31,524 nt of DNA, taken from positions 1 through 31,524 of the forward strand of contig CAZFER010000071.1 in the NCBI GenBank assembly GCA_964517495.1. The letters run 5' to 3'. This document shows, piece by piece, positions 1 through 9,039 of the stretch. Made by a program: the position numbers and the translations under genes. Under the pieces are notes generated by a model. The model made no database searches. It saw only the letters and a program-made list of their open reading frames with translations, and was not told where the DNA came from. The first letter of the stretch is position 1, and each line of letters opens with the position of its first letter. The DNA comes from CAZFER01 sp964517495. GTDB lineage: Bacteria > Hinthialibacterota > Hinthialibacteria > Hinthialibacterales > Hinthialibacteraceae.

Positions 1-1132
1 CAATTTTGCCATCCGCAATTGCTTTGGCTGCCCGGCCGATAATGTCATCGCATTTTTCATATTTCAGGCCACCTTTTTTCATGGCACGTTGGGCAGCCTT
101 ATCATTATGTTCACCGCCATAAAAGACATGATTGAGGGTATAAAAGCGTGGAACATCCAGATTTTGATGTATGTGATACAATGCCGCACATACACCAATT
201 CCGCGATCAGAAGCCATGGGCAGGGAGAATATACGTTTGTATTCTCCTGATTTGAGCAACTCGCCATTCAAGGACGAATTCATTGATACTCCACCGCTGA
301 GCACCAGATTTTCCATTCCTGTCTTATTCCTGGCGATCAAGCATATTTCGGTAACGACATGCTCCAATACTTTTTGGATACTGGCGGCGAGATTTTTATG
401 GGTATCGGTTAATGGTTCGGGAACAATACGCCGTTGGCAAATATCATTCAAAAAAGCATTGAATAATAATTGCGTGTTTAAATAGCCCCCTTCCTGGGTT
501 AACAATGAGCCTTCACTCAATAGCCGTTTGCTCAGTCGCATCCCTCCATCAGGCAGGATATCAATTTCATTCATGTAATCTTCAAACAGAGTTGGTTCTC
601 CATAGGGTGCCAGTCCCTGGGTTTTACCTTCTGAACCATAGCCCCCCAATCCCAGATGAATGGTGGCACGCAGATATTCCAATCCAAGGCTGTTCGTATC
701 ATCGATACGCCACAGTTCGGTGATCTTGTTCCCTTCCCCTGTAGCGATTAACGCACTCGAGCCATCGCCGAATCCATCAAACGAAGCGATCAGTGCTTTA
801 TCATAAGGCGAACTGAAGAATGCCCCGGCGGCATGGCAGGTATGATGATCCACATCGATATAATTCTTCTTCCCAAGTTCTTTTACCAACCAATCACGGC
901 ATTCAAAGGGATCGGTATGGCCAAAGACCACTGTATCAATATCCTTGATACGGCAACCCAAATCCTCACAGCATTTCCAGATGGGGGCCAATAAATCCTC
1001 ATCCTTCATAATGGTATGATGTTTACGGCGGGAGAGACGTTCCGCCTCACACATGGCAATCTGTTTTTTGTCCACATTGATCAGGCAACAATTATAATCA
1101 TGCATGAATCCCGCAACACCGAGTACTATCAT
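1..1132 (-). CDS. NodU/CmcH/TobZ-family O-carbamoyltransferase (3' end cut by window edge)
   Basis: The reading frame is open from ATG at 1132 to base 1 (377 codons) with no stop, so the C-terminal part lies outside the window. The family transfers a carbamoyl group from carbamoyl phosphate, through a carbamoyl-adenylate, to a hydroxyl of a sugar or antibiotic. Visible motifs are an N-terminal MIVLGVAGFMHD strand, the metal-binding DHHTCHAAGAF segment (His96/His97/His100), the nucleotide-site segment FDGFGDG (about 118-124) and the LSGGVSMN loop (about 280). These are the Kae1/YrdC-type hallmarks of the family. An AGAGGTG-like Shine-Dalgarno sits just upstream of the ATG. It is the last visible gene of a minus-strand glycan operon, so a carbamoylated surface sugar is the likely product. 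Family assignment is firm; the acceptor is unknown. Confidence 0.9.
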   Translation of the reverse strand, partial: MIVLGVAGFMHDYNCCLINVDKKQIAMCEAERLSRRKHHTIMKDEDLLAPIWKCCEDLGCRIKDIDTVVFGHTDPFECRDWLVKELGKKNYIDVDHHTCHAAGAFFSSPYDKALIASFDGFGDGSSALIATGEGNKITELWRIDDTNSLGLEYLRATIHLGLGGYGSEGKTQGLAPYGEPTLFEDYMNEIDILPDGGMRLSKRLLSEGSLLTQEGGYLNTQLLFNAFLNDICQRRIVPEPLTDTHKNLAASIQKVLEHVVTEICLIARNKTGMENLVLSGGVSMNSSLNGELLKSGEYKRIFSLPMASDRGIGVCAALYHIHQNLDVPRFYTLNHVFYGGEHNDKAAQRAMKKGGLKYEKCDDIIGRAAKAIADGKI

Positions 1133-1250
1133 CCGTTCACCTCTTTTTTATCTAAAAAATGGCTCAAATTGTTATCAACCATTATCGGCTAAATCGATTC
1201 CATCCATACAAAAAACAATATTATACAAGATGAAATTTAATACTGATTAC

Positions 1251-2474
1251 CTATTTGGCAAGTGCTTCTTCTTTGGATATTCTTTTGGGTCGGTGCAAAT
1301 TCCACCAATCCCACACGTATATTGTTCCCATACCTCCCAAAATACAGACCAGGGGCATAACTTGATGGCTGTAGCGAATACAAGCAAAAACAAGCGTATA
1401 TATGCCCCAAAAGTAGCATATAACAAGGAGAAGCATCCCTAATTCAAGCAAGCGCGTTCGCCAAACATAGGTTCCTATCAATCCGAGCAACAAGAAAAAA
1501 CTCTGAATAGGAAAGGCCGCCCATACCATTCTGCCTGATGCGGGTACATACCAGAATCGAAACGCTTTTTTAAGAAACAATACCGCCGCCCCGGCGGGAT
1601 CTGAGGTGATTTCTTTCATTCCCATTCTAAAAAAAATATCATTCTCTTTTTCGAGGGTCATGCGATTCACCACTGAAGATCGAACTTCACGAATCTTCTC
1701 CAGCATTGCCTCCCGGTGTGGCCCGACTTCCATCCCGTCAAAAGATTGGTTGTTCCCCACCCAGAATTCTTTTCCCCCGCGCGCGTCAAACAAATAAAAA
1801 CTGCCCATCACATAATAATTCCGATACCCCCACCCCACTGCGAATAAGATAATGGGAATCAACAACGCGCTGCTTAAAGCAATCGCATGTGGCCAACGAA
1901 ATTGGAAAAAAAACACAAATGCAAGAATGAAAGGCAATAATTGGGCAGCAGGATTAATAAAAAGCAATACGGTAATCAATAACGAGAGTAAAAAAGCATT
2001 TTTGGCTTTGCCAGACTTTAACAAAAGATAGGCACCTAATAGGATACCCATTAAAAGAGTGGCCTGCATGATCTCCGTATTGATCATCCCCAAGCGGTAA
2101 ATCCCCAACGGGTAAAATGTGTATAACCACCCTGAAGCCCATGCATACTTTTCACCGACGGTTTTTTTTACGAACAAATAAATGAATAATAAGGTGACCA
2201 TATCCAGACCAATATTCCATAATCGCATTAAAGTGATCTCTTCCATCGGTATGAACGTAAGGAATGCAATCATGGCAGGATAAAGTGGCAAGCGTAAATA
2301 ATTGGCCGCGGTGAAAAGAAATTGTTGGTTGTGAAATTCATCTGCCAATTCGAGATATTGATCCCCATCCACAAAGGGATATAAACCGGGATAGACAAAT
2401 TCCACAAATACAAAAACAAAAACCAAACGAACCACCAATGCAGTTCCCAATAAAAATAGCAATCGTCTTGACAT
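1251..2474 (-). CDS. Polytopic GT-C (ArnT/PMT, GT39-like) glycosyltransferase
   Basis: This 407-residue protein is strongly hydrophobic, with about 9-11 predicted membrane segments starting at residues 4-26. The first extracytoplasmic loop carries FVDGDQY (Asp36, Asp38) and is followed by RLPLYP (61-66). This matches the acidic first-loop motif and the proline-rich turn of lipid-phosphosugar-dependent GT-C enzymes such as ArnT and the PMT_2 family. Such enzymes move a sugar from a polyprenyl-phosphate donor onto a glycan or protein on the outer face of the inner membrane. It lies 12 bp downstream of another GT-C-like gene in the same operon. It is somewhat shorter than typical GT39 proteins (about 450-600), with only a short C-terminal soluble tail. 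Donor and acceptor cannot be read from the sequence. Confidence 0.75.
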   Translation of the reverse strand: MSRRLLFLLGTALVVRLVFVFVFVEFVYPGLYPFVDGDQYLELADEFHNQQFLFTAANYLRLPLYPAMIAFLTFIPMEEITLMRLWNIGLDMVTLLFIYLFVKKTVGEKYAWASGWLYTFYPLGIYRLGMINTEIMQATLLMGILLGAYLLLKSGKAKNAFLLSLLITVLLFINPAAQLLPFILAFVFFFQFRWPHAIALSSALLIPIILFAVGWGYRNYYVMGSFYLFDARGGKEFWVGNNQSFDGMEVGPHREAMLEKIREVRSSVVNRMTLEKENDIFFRMGMKEITSDPAGAAVLFLKKAFRFWYVPASGRMVWAAFPIQSFFLLLGLIGTYVWRTRLLELGMLLLVICYFWGIYTLVFACIRYSHQVMPLVCILGGMGTIYVWDWWNLHRPKRISKEEALAK

Positions 2475-2486
2475 TACTCACCCATA

Positions 2487-4445
2487 TTACGTGTTTTTGT
2501 TAAAAATATTTCTTCTCCACACAGCCATAATTGTACTGTTATATACGGATTCCAATGGAATGGAACATGAATTATCCAAGCCAATACCATGCAAAAAAAT
2601 AAGATCCAGTTCCTGATATTTCTCGAAGATGTGCTTTAATCGACAGGTATCGCTTATTTTTGGCAACGGTACAACCCGCCGCTTAAAATCCACACCCATA
2701 ATAGGATACTCACGAACCAAACCACCCGGTATCCCTATAGCCGTATTGTCTGGTAGGGTATGAACAAAGCGAACCGTAGCCTGTTCAAAATCACTTCCCC
2801 AGTGTTCAAAAATCTCTTCCGCACTTTGCCTTCCCCAATTCTTTACATAAACACAATTTATATATATGGGCACCATCAAACTTACTAGCAAAGTGACCAC
2901 AAGCCCCCATTTCAGCCAGCCAAATTCTTTCGTTCCCCAATCCAATGTCAATCCGATCATGGGATAGGCCAAAATGATGATCGGCATGTAAAACCTGAGA
3001 TTGGTCATGGGCTGCCATTGCAACACACCCGTTTGAATAATTGATGACAAGATAATTGCTATATTTAAAATCAAAATGTATGAATCATTTCGACTCCATA
3101 ATCCTCGAAACAATCCCCAAATGATGAGAATAAAGGTACCCAGTGCAAACTCCGGATAAGCGCTACGTCCTAATTTGAAGGCCGATTCATGATCGCTCCA
3201 ATCCCAAACAGCCCGATCCTCAAACACATTAAAAAAAGAGATGTTTGAAAGGGCGTTATAAAGTGGTGTTCGAGGATCCGCTATTTCCTTTCCTGTCAAT
3301 CGATAGCCCAGTTTTGGAATCAGCGCCAGGCCATCCGTCATTTCGGCACTTAATCGCAGATGATTAACTATCGCATGTGAGATATGAAACGATGAACTCG
3401 CCTCACGATATTTGGGATTCACCGGCCAACCAATGCGATAGACCGTATATAAATATGAAAAACTTCCCAACACAAAAACGATTGATGCAACCACTGCGCT
3501 ATAAATCCAAAGTTTCCGCCAACATTCCTTCAGTTGAAACAGCAAATACACTCCCGCGAGAAAAAGGCCGATTGCGACAAATAAAGCATTTTGTTTGACG
3601 GCGAATGCCAATCCCAATGCCAATCCTAATCCTACAACACCTGAATAGAAACGAGAGTTCATTAACAGTAAACACGCTGCTGCAGAGGCGGCATAAGCGA
3701 TAATCATTAAATCATTCTTTATTGTTCCAGCATGATACCACAGCAACGGAGTGGCAAACCAGAAAAGAGTAATTACCAATGCCTGATGTCTTTTTTGACC
3801 CATTCGCTCAGAAATCAGGTAGACCGCCAATCCCGCCATCCCAATGCCGATCCATTGAAACACATAATAAAGTCGAAAATCATGAATATAAGCCAACCCC
3901 CAAATTAACTGCAGTTCCGCCCCCATCGGGAAATCCGTCTGGCGATGATCTGTAGTCGGGTATGTGTGGAGTGAACCTTGCTGCAAATAAAATCCCACCC
4001 TGGGCAAATGATAGCTTAGCGCATCCCCGGCGAAACCTCCCAGCGGAGCAGCACAAAATAGATTAAAAGCCAATGTGGTAACTGCTGTAAACACAACAAA
4101 TAGTGTTAAAACCTTTATGGATAAATGAATATCCCTTATTTCTTGCCATACCCAATGCATATTAAATGAAGGCAATATAATTTTATAAGGAATAAAGACA
4201 AAAGAGAGGACAAGGAAAACGAGATGTAATCCAAACCAAGCAAAAGGATTATTCAATAAGGTAAATAACGAAAGAATATAACCACTGAGAATAACCAGGG
4301 AAGAAAAACAAAGCCAGGCAAGCAACCATCGAAAGCCATTGGATATTTCCTTAAAGCCTGAAATGCTTTTCAGGGAAACAATGATTAAAAGCACAAAATC
4401 AAAAGCAAAAAAGAGATAACCCATAACATTAATGTCGATTAGCAA
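2487..4445 (-). CDS. Large polytopic membrane protein, probable GT-C glycosyltransferase
   Basis: This 652-residue protein has about 12 or more hydrophobic segments and a C-terminal soluble portion of roughly 90 residues. The loop after the third or fourth membrane segment contains GDALSYHLPRV (140-150) followed by YPTTDHRQTDFPMG (162-175). An Asp in the first large loop with a downstream proline/aromatic motif is the GT-C pattern and recurs in uncharacterised large GT39-like proteins. It sits between the methyltransferase and the smaller GT-C gene with only 12-13 bp on either side, so it is almost certainly co-transcribed with them. It could transfer a sugar from a polyprenyl donor during assembly or decoration of the surface glycan. 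A flippase or polymerase role is less likely given the acidic loop. Membrane topology is clear; enzymatic class is inferred. Confidence 0.6.
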   Translation of the reverse strand: MLIDINVMGYLFFAFDFVLLIIVSLKSISGFKEISNGFRWLLAWLCFSSLVILSGYILSLFTLLNNPFAWFGLHLVFLVLSFVFIPYKIILPSFNMHWVWQEIRDIHLSIKVLTLFVVFTAVTTLAFNLFCAAPLGGFAGDALSYHLPRVGFYLQQGSLHTYPTTDHRQTDFPMGAELQLIWGLAYIHDFRLYYVFQWIGIGMAGLAVYLISERMGQKRHQALVITLFWFATPLLWYHAGTIKNDLMIIAYAASAAACLLLMNSRFYSGVVGLGLALGLAFAVKQNALFVAIGLFLAGVYLLFQLKECWRKLWIYSAVVASIVFVLGSFSYLYTVYRIGWPVNPKYREASSSFHISHAIVNHLRLSAEMTDGLALIPKLGYRLTGKEIADPRTPLYNALSNISFFNVFEDRAVWDWSDHESAFKLGRSAYPEFALGTFILIIWGLFRGLWSRNDSYILILNIAIILSSIIQTGVLQWQPMTNLRFYMPIIILAYPMIGLTLDWGTKEFGWLKWGLVVTLLVSLMVPIYINCVYVKNWGRQSAEEIFEHWGSDFEQATVRFVHTLPDNTAIGIPGGLVREYPIMGVDFKRRVVPLPKISDTCRLKHIFEKYQELDLIFLHGIGLDNSCSIPLESVYNSTIMAVWRRNIFNKNT

Positions 4446-4458
4446 AAATGATGTTTGA

Positions 4459-5268
4459 CTACGATTTTAGCAGTATCCCCTGATATTTATCGCCGTCAGC
4501 GATTACAGCGGGTTCTTGTCTCACACGTCGGCAAAAATCATGAAACGCCATGTTGTCGCCTATGTCATCCGACAGAAACAACCCACCGCTACGCAATGCA
4601 TCCCAGATTTTGGGATAGGCCCACATGCGTCCGTTATAATTCTTATCAGAATCATAATGGACAAGATCAACCTTTCCCGCTTTACGTAACGCTCGGGGAA
4701 GCCCCTCACGATCCGCCATTCGGAAAAGTTCCCATTGGTCTTTATAACGGTCCGGTATAACAACTCCAACCCAGGGATCATTCTTTTTTTCCATATAAGG
4801 TAAATCCACACTATAAAGACGCCCGGTGCCACGTTGTTGCAGAGAGATCAAAATCGCCAGGCTGGACCATCCATACGCCACCCCTGTTTCCACCACTGTT
4901 TGAACCTGAAATGTTTCACAGAGGGTATAGAGCAAATCCAAATTTCCTGGCCCTCCCATTTGCACAGGACAATTGGCCGCCCGTTCTTCCGCTTCCTTCA
5001 AGGCTTCGGGGGCTGCGTCTTTTAATGAATTCAAAGCAACCGGTTTGCCAAACAACTTTTGTATAAGCGTGTCATAATCCTCGGCGACGCTTTTGCACCA
5101 TGCTTCCGCTTGTTCACGCTGCTTTTCCATTTCCTGTACAGACAGTTCCCGCTCGCCCAATCCAAGTTTTCGTAAGGCCCGCCGGCCAAATTCCGGCCAC
5201 AGGACTGGCCGGCGAAAGTATGGAGTATAACCTAAAATTCTTATAAATGTCTTGAATGGATTGCTCAT
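4459..5268 (-). CDS. Class I SAM-dependent methyltransferase (Methyltransf_24/CmcI-like)
   Basis: This 269-residue soluble protein has a Rossmann methyltransferase core in its C-terminal 150 residues. It shows the SAM glycine-rich segment VVETGVAYGWSS (125-136), the acidic residue after strand 2 (SVDLPY, Asp155), the motif VDLVHYDSDKNY (200-211) and GGLFLSDDIGDN (228-239). The Asp-rich second half resembles CmcI-type and macrocin-like O-methyltransferases, where Asp residues hold a metal used in catalysis. The N-terminal 100 residues are helical and charged, with no known domain that I recognise. It lies 13 bp after the GT4 gene, so it probably methylates a hydroxyl of a sugar in the glycan made by this operon. 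The substrate is not determinable. Confidence 0.82.
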   Translation of the reverse strand: MSNPFKTFIRILGYTPYFRRPVLWPEFGRRALRKLGLGERELSVQEMEKQREQAEAWCKSVAEDYDTLIQKLFGKPVALNSLKDAAPEALKEAEERAANCPVQMGGPGNLDLLYTLCETFQVQTVVETGVAYGWSSLAILISLQQRGTGRLYSVDLPYMEKKNDPWVGVVIPDRYKDQWELFRMADREGLPRALRKAGKVDLVHYDSDKNYNGRMWAYPKIWDALRSGGLFLSDDIGDNMAFHDFCRRVRQEPAVIADGDKYQGILLKS

Positions 5269-5281
5269 CTGCTTGGTTCCT

Positions 5282-6427
5282 TTAGTTTAACAACGTGTGT
5301 CGTGATCTTTCATAACAATCCAAGTATAGCGATTCGATTTTCTCGATTTGTGAATCCAGGGAGAATTGATTCACAATCTTTTCTCTTCCTTTTTCTCCCA
5401 TCGCGGACGCTCGTTCTGGTGATTGTATTAGCGAAATGATTGCATCCGCCAGGCCGACAGAATCCTTTGGCCTTACCACTTTACCATTTTCACCATCTGA
5501 TATGATCTCCATTACCGCAGGAAGAGATGTCACCACAACAGGCAATGCCATCGCCTGTGCTTCAAGGACAGCAATTCCCAATCCTTCATATAAAGAGGGA
5601 AACACAAATAGGTCCATTGCAGCCAAAATTTCCTGGACATCACGCCGAATGCCTAAAAGTTTCACCTGATCTTTTAAGCCATATTCATTGATTCGAGTTT
5701 CGATATCTTTTCTCAAAGGGCCATCACCAATTAATATAAAAACCGCATCTTGATTGCTTTGTACCACTCGCAGTGCTGCTTCAACCAGATAACAATGCCC
5801 CTTCTGTTCCGTCATGCTGCCTACTGTTCCAATCACATAAGCCGATGAAGAAATCCCCAGTCCCTCTCTGATTTCATTTTTGAACGCTTCCGGTTTTGGG
5901 ACAAAGTTCGATGTGTTAACACCATTATAAATGACACGAAATTTATCTGGTTGAATTAACGCTTGATGAGCAGCAAAATGGCTAACGCTTTCAGATACTG
6001 TAACGATTGCATTGGTAACATGGCTTAGGAGCCAATCCACCATGATATGCATATAATTTTTCCAGTGATATTCATTATGCTCTGTTGAAATGATAACAGG
6101 AACACCGGCAAGAAAGGCTATCATTCTCCCCACCGTGTTCGAAGGAAATATGTGAGTATGAACTATATCAAATCGATGTTGGCATATAAATGAATAGAGG
6201 TGGTAATAGACGTGGAAATCCTTGTACCCTTTAAAATTGAAACAAGCAATGCGATCTGAGGGTAATTCCACCTCTTTTAACAATTCTCCACCACCAAATA
6301 ATAATCCTAGCCACACATCAAAGCGCTCGCGATCAATTCGATTAACAATATCCCGCACGACGGCTTCCGCACCAGCCACGATCATCGAATCGATTAATAT
6401 CAAAACCCGGATTTTCTTTTGGATCAT
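5282..6427 (-). CDS. Glycosyltransferase family 4 (GT-B fold)
   Basis: The 381-residue length and motif order are typical of GT4. The N-terminal domain has the acceptor-side loop DSMIVAGAE (13-21) and HTHIFPSN (90-97). The C-terminal nucleotide-sugar domain starts near VIYNGVN (165-171), with GSMTEQKG (203-210) and the retaining-GT signature EGLGIAVLE (Glu281 and Glu289, EX7E). The enzyme is cytoplasmic or peripherally membrane-bound and adds a sugar from a nucleotide donor with retention. Its ATG overlaps the TGA of the upstream GT2 gene (ATGA), which implies translational coupling. Family is certain; sugar specificity is not. Confidence 0.93.
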   Translation of the reverse strand: MIQKKIRVLILIDSMIVAGAEAVVRDIVNRIDRERFDVWLGLLFGGGELLKEVELPSDRIACFNFKGYKDFHVYYHLYSFICQHRFDIVHTHIFPSNTVGRMIAFLAGVPVIISTEHNEYHWKNYMHIMVDWLLSHVTNAIVTVSESVSHFAAHQALIQPDKFRVIYNGVNTSNFVPKPEAFKNEIREGLGISSSAYVIGTVGSMTEQKGHCYLVEAALRVVQSNQDAVFILIGDGPLRKDIETRINEYGLKDQVKLLGIRRDVQEILAAMDLFVFPSLYEGLGIAVLEAQAMALPVVVTSLPAVMEIISDGENGKVVRPKDSVGLADAIISLIQSPERASAMGEKGREKIVNQFSLDSQIEKIESLYLDCYERSRHTLLN

Positions 6428-7398
6428 TTATAAATCGTATCTGGTCTTTCTACATTGTCTTCTTTTGGTTTTGCCATCAATCGACGGAATGGAAAACAAA
6501 CCGCCCTCATTAAAATATGCCCACTAAAAAGTATCGGCCAAAGAATATCATACCGCCACCCTTTTAAGGCATAGCGTAACCCCATCCCAACTTTCATCCC
6601 TGCACAATTTCGCACCACACTCTCAAAGGTTTCACGGTTATGCCATGCTTTACATAGCGTTCGTGCATCGGGAGGAAGGTTCTCGTTATCCAAATGCATT
6701 TCAGCAATTTCTATCTTCTCTTGCAGCCGCTGCATGCGATTGCCCTCCAGATGAAGCGATAATGAACCAGGATGGACTCGATAATAATACACCATGCGTT
6801 CCATGATAATGAATTTTTTACACACCAATGCCGCGCGTAACATCCATTCCCGATCAGCAGCGATAGGAAAACGTATATCATATAAACCCGCTGTATCATA
6901 AATACGCTTATGAAAAAAACGGGCGTTGGTGATGGGTACACCCAACATGGCATTAAAAAGCGATGGCTGCTTATCCTGCGGAGTGACATATTCCGCATCC
7001 TTTAACCATTGGCCATCCTCCAACTCTTTAAACATCATCGCTCCACCACAAACGGTGTCCAATTCTGAGTCTTGTGCAAAGTAGCCTGCCACTTCCGCCA
7101 TAATATTCTCAGCATAAAAATCATCGGTATTCAGGTGCCCGATGATATCCCCTTTAGCCGCTTGAATCCCTTTATTCAACGCATCATAAAGATTCTCATC
7201 CGGCTCACAAATAACGTTAAGATGATTGTATTTATTCAATACATCCAGGGTACCATCTGTCGATCCCCCATCAACAACAATATGTTCAATACGCTCATAA
7301 TCCTGTTTTAATACGCTTTGAATAGCTTCTTCAATATAATCCACCCGATTCAGGCAAGGGGTGACAATGGAGATTAATGGAGAATTATTATCGTTCAT
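6424..7398 (-). CDS. Glycosyltransferase family 2 (GT-A fold)
   Basis: This 324-residue protein starts with the GT2 strand ISIVTPCLNR, followed by VVDGGSTDGT (41-50), which binds the nucleotide, and HLNTDDF (88-94), which holds the DXD-type metal site. A downstream region with DREWMLR (about 184-190) resembles the ED/EW catalytic-base segment of colanic/O-antigen type GT2 enzymes. A hydrophobic stretch near residues 285-305 may attach it to the membrane. It is the first gene of the minus-strand glycan operon and overlaps GT4 by 4 bp. It likely adds an early or side-chain sugar on an inverting mechanism. The intergenic region upstream (7399-7578) should hold the operon promoter, although I could not pick out a convincing one. 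Confidence 0.93.
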   Translation of the reverse strand: MNDNNSPLISIVTPCLNRVDYIEEAIQSVLKQDYERIEHIVVDGGSTDGTLDVLNKYNHLNVICEPDENLYDALNKGIQAAKGDIIGHLNTDDFYAENIMAEVAGYFAQDSELDTVCGGAMMFKELEDGQWLKDAEYVTPQDKQPSLFNAMLGVPITNARFFHKRIYDTAGLYDIRFPIAADREWMLRAALVCKKFIIMERMVYYYRVHPGSLSLHLEGNRMQRLQEKIEIAEMHLDNENLPPDARTLCKAWHNRETFESVVRNCAGMKVGMGLRYALKGWRYDILWPILFSGHILMRAVCFPFRRLMAKPKEDNVERPDTIYK

Positions 7399-7578
7399 CT
7401 ATTTATTAAACCGCCAATCATTCGAATCAATTACACGTCATTATTGTGGAATAGTAAACTGCATGATATTAAAATCGGCAAGGATTACTTAAACTCAACT
7501 ATTGTACTATGCTAATTAATAATAAAAACGACATCGTACTCCCACGTAAAATAAGTTTGAATTTGTTGAGTGCCTAGT

Positions 7579-8943
7579 ATGAAACGACCCCTTCTCACAC
7601 TCTTTTTTGTTTCCATTGTGCCATCCATCATCCTTCTCTTTGGGGGATTATGGTATTTCAGCCGTCTTCAAACGCCCATTCTTTCACTGGAATGGAACGA
7701 AACCACTTCATTTGGAAATATCGATACCGAAGAATTTCAATCTCTGGATTTTTTTCCCGTAGATGACACACCTTATATTTATTGTGAGTTTTCTAACTCA
7801 AACGGTGGCCGATTCAGCCCGAATGAACGCCAAATTAAAGTATTCATCATCAATGTTGAAACAGGAAAATGCGTTCTCCAGGCTGAATGGCTCAATTTTG
7901 AACAATCCCGGCCCCACCGTGAAAACATTATTCAAAGCAATGGGGTATTCGTTGAAAATGATGAACCTGTGCTTTTATTGACCTATCACAAAAGGGTGAA
8001 CATCGGCAGCCGGGGGAGCAATCAGGATTCATTCCTTAATAAAATGAAACGTTTTCTCTTCTCTCAACAAAAAACCATACACAGGCTTTATTTTAAAGAC
8101 CAGATCAAAAAATTGGAGATAAATTCAGAAGATTTTCTTAATCGCCGTTGGTTTAACAGATTGGAAAACTTTTCAAAACGATTTTTCGCGCGTTCTGAAG
8201 ATGAAACAAAACTCATACTTTTTGAATACAAGGATGGCGATATTAAGCAAATCAGAGAGTGGGAGAATTCACACTTTTTTCCTTACTATTACCCTCTTAA
8301 TAATAATACCTTTTTTAGTGTAATGCCACGGGAAAACCGAATACAATTTGTTAATACAAATTCTGACCATATTATCGCCATGACAGATCTGGACGAGGCT
8401 CTTTTCCCTCAAGATGAAAGAAGAGATCAAGATAGATCCAATCGGTTTCGCCCTTTTATTTTTGTACCCAACAATTCGAACAGAGATCATCATAACCTTA
8501 TAGCTGTCCCCTCACCAACAAGTAGAGATTTTGATATTTTTGAGATTCACTCTGACGCCATCAAGGATAATAATGATGAGCAAATGTTCAGTCATGTTGG
8601 TAAAAGCGAATATCCACCCGCTATTTCTCTGAGAAATAACACTGTTATGATTTGTTTCGATTGGTTTCGCCGCCGGGACAATGATGATGATTCTAGAAAT
8701 GAAAGATTCTTTTATTACCATCGTGACCAAAATCAAGATGGAACGATCGCTCCATTTAAACCCACTGCAAAAACGGTGTACTTTTCTGATCCACCCGATG
8801 AAATCTGCTCTATCCCCCTTGATGATGAACATCTCCTCTTTTATCGAGAGCAAGCCCTGTGGTCCATTCGCTGGGACGGAAGCGAAGAACAAAAAATCTT
8901 CCCTGCCACAGATGTTCATTCCCATTCCAATGAAACACCTTAA
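7579..8943 (+). CDS. Membrane-anchored protein of unknown function
   Basis: From ATG 7579 the product is 454 residues; an in-frame GTG at 7570 would add three residues. Neither start has a good Shine-Dalgarno. The N-terminus is Lys-Arg followed by a hydrophobic stretch of about 22 residues (5-26), which reads as an uncleaved signal anchor, so the bulk would be extracytoplasmic. The rest alternates short beta-strand-like stretches with polar loops and could be a beta-propeller, but I see no PQQ, NHL or Kelch signature. A striking run rich in Asp, Asn and Arg lies near residues 370-395 (WFRRRDNDDDSRNERFFYYH). It is transcribed away from the glycan operon and converges on the PQQ-like gene across a shared terminator. 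I do not recognise the family. Confidence 0.75.
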   Translation: MKRPLLTLFFVSIVPSIILLFGGLWYFSRLQTPILSLEWNETTSFGNIDTEEFQSLDFFPVDDTPYIYCEFSNSNGGRFSPNERQIKVFIINVETGKCVLQAEWLNFEQSRPHRENIIQSNGVFVENDEPVLLLTYHKRVNIGSRGSNQDSFLNKMKRFLFSQQKTIHRLYFKDQIKKLEINSEDFLNRRWFNRLENFSKRFFARSEDETKLILFEYKDGDIKQIREWENSHFFPYYYPLNNNTFFSVMPRENRIQFVNTNSDHIIAMTDLDEALFPQDERRDQDRSNRFRPFIFVPNNSNRDHHNLIAVPSPTSRDFDIFEIHSDAIKDNNDEQMFSHVGKSEYPPAISLRNNTVMICFDWFRRRDNDDDSRNERFFYYHRDQNQDGTIAPFKPTAKTVYFSDPPDEICSIPLDDEHLLFYREQALWSIRWDGSEEQKIFPATDVHSHSNETP

Positions 8944-8977
8944 GCAATGCCAGGTCATACAAAAATGAATCAAAACT

Positions 8978-9013
8978 AAAGAAGAGCTGGATGGCATCAC
9001 CCAGCTCTTCTTT
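8978..9013. terminator. Bidirectional hairpin terminator between convergent genes
   Basis: A perfect 13-bp inverted repeat (arms 8978-8990 and 9001-9013, AAAGAAGAGCTGG and its complement) encloses a 10-base loop. It lies 34 bp after the stop of the membrane protein gene and 26 bp from the stop of the convergent PQQ-like gene. The arm ends are T-rich when read in either direction, so it can end transcripts from both sides. This is the strongest hairpin seen in the window. Confidence 0.85.
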
Positions 9014-9039
9014 CATTAATTGATATAACTTATGTTATG

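Noticed and set aside
8269..9016. Several long minus-strand frames opposite the 3' half of the membrane-anchored protein gene
   Set aside because: They are antisense shadows without ribosome sites, and the plus-strand gene has a coherent signal anchor and a terminator at its end.
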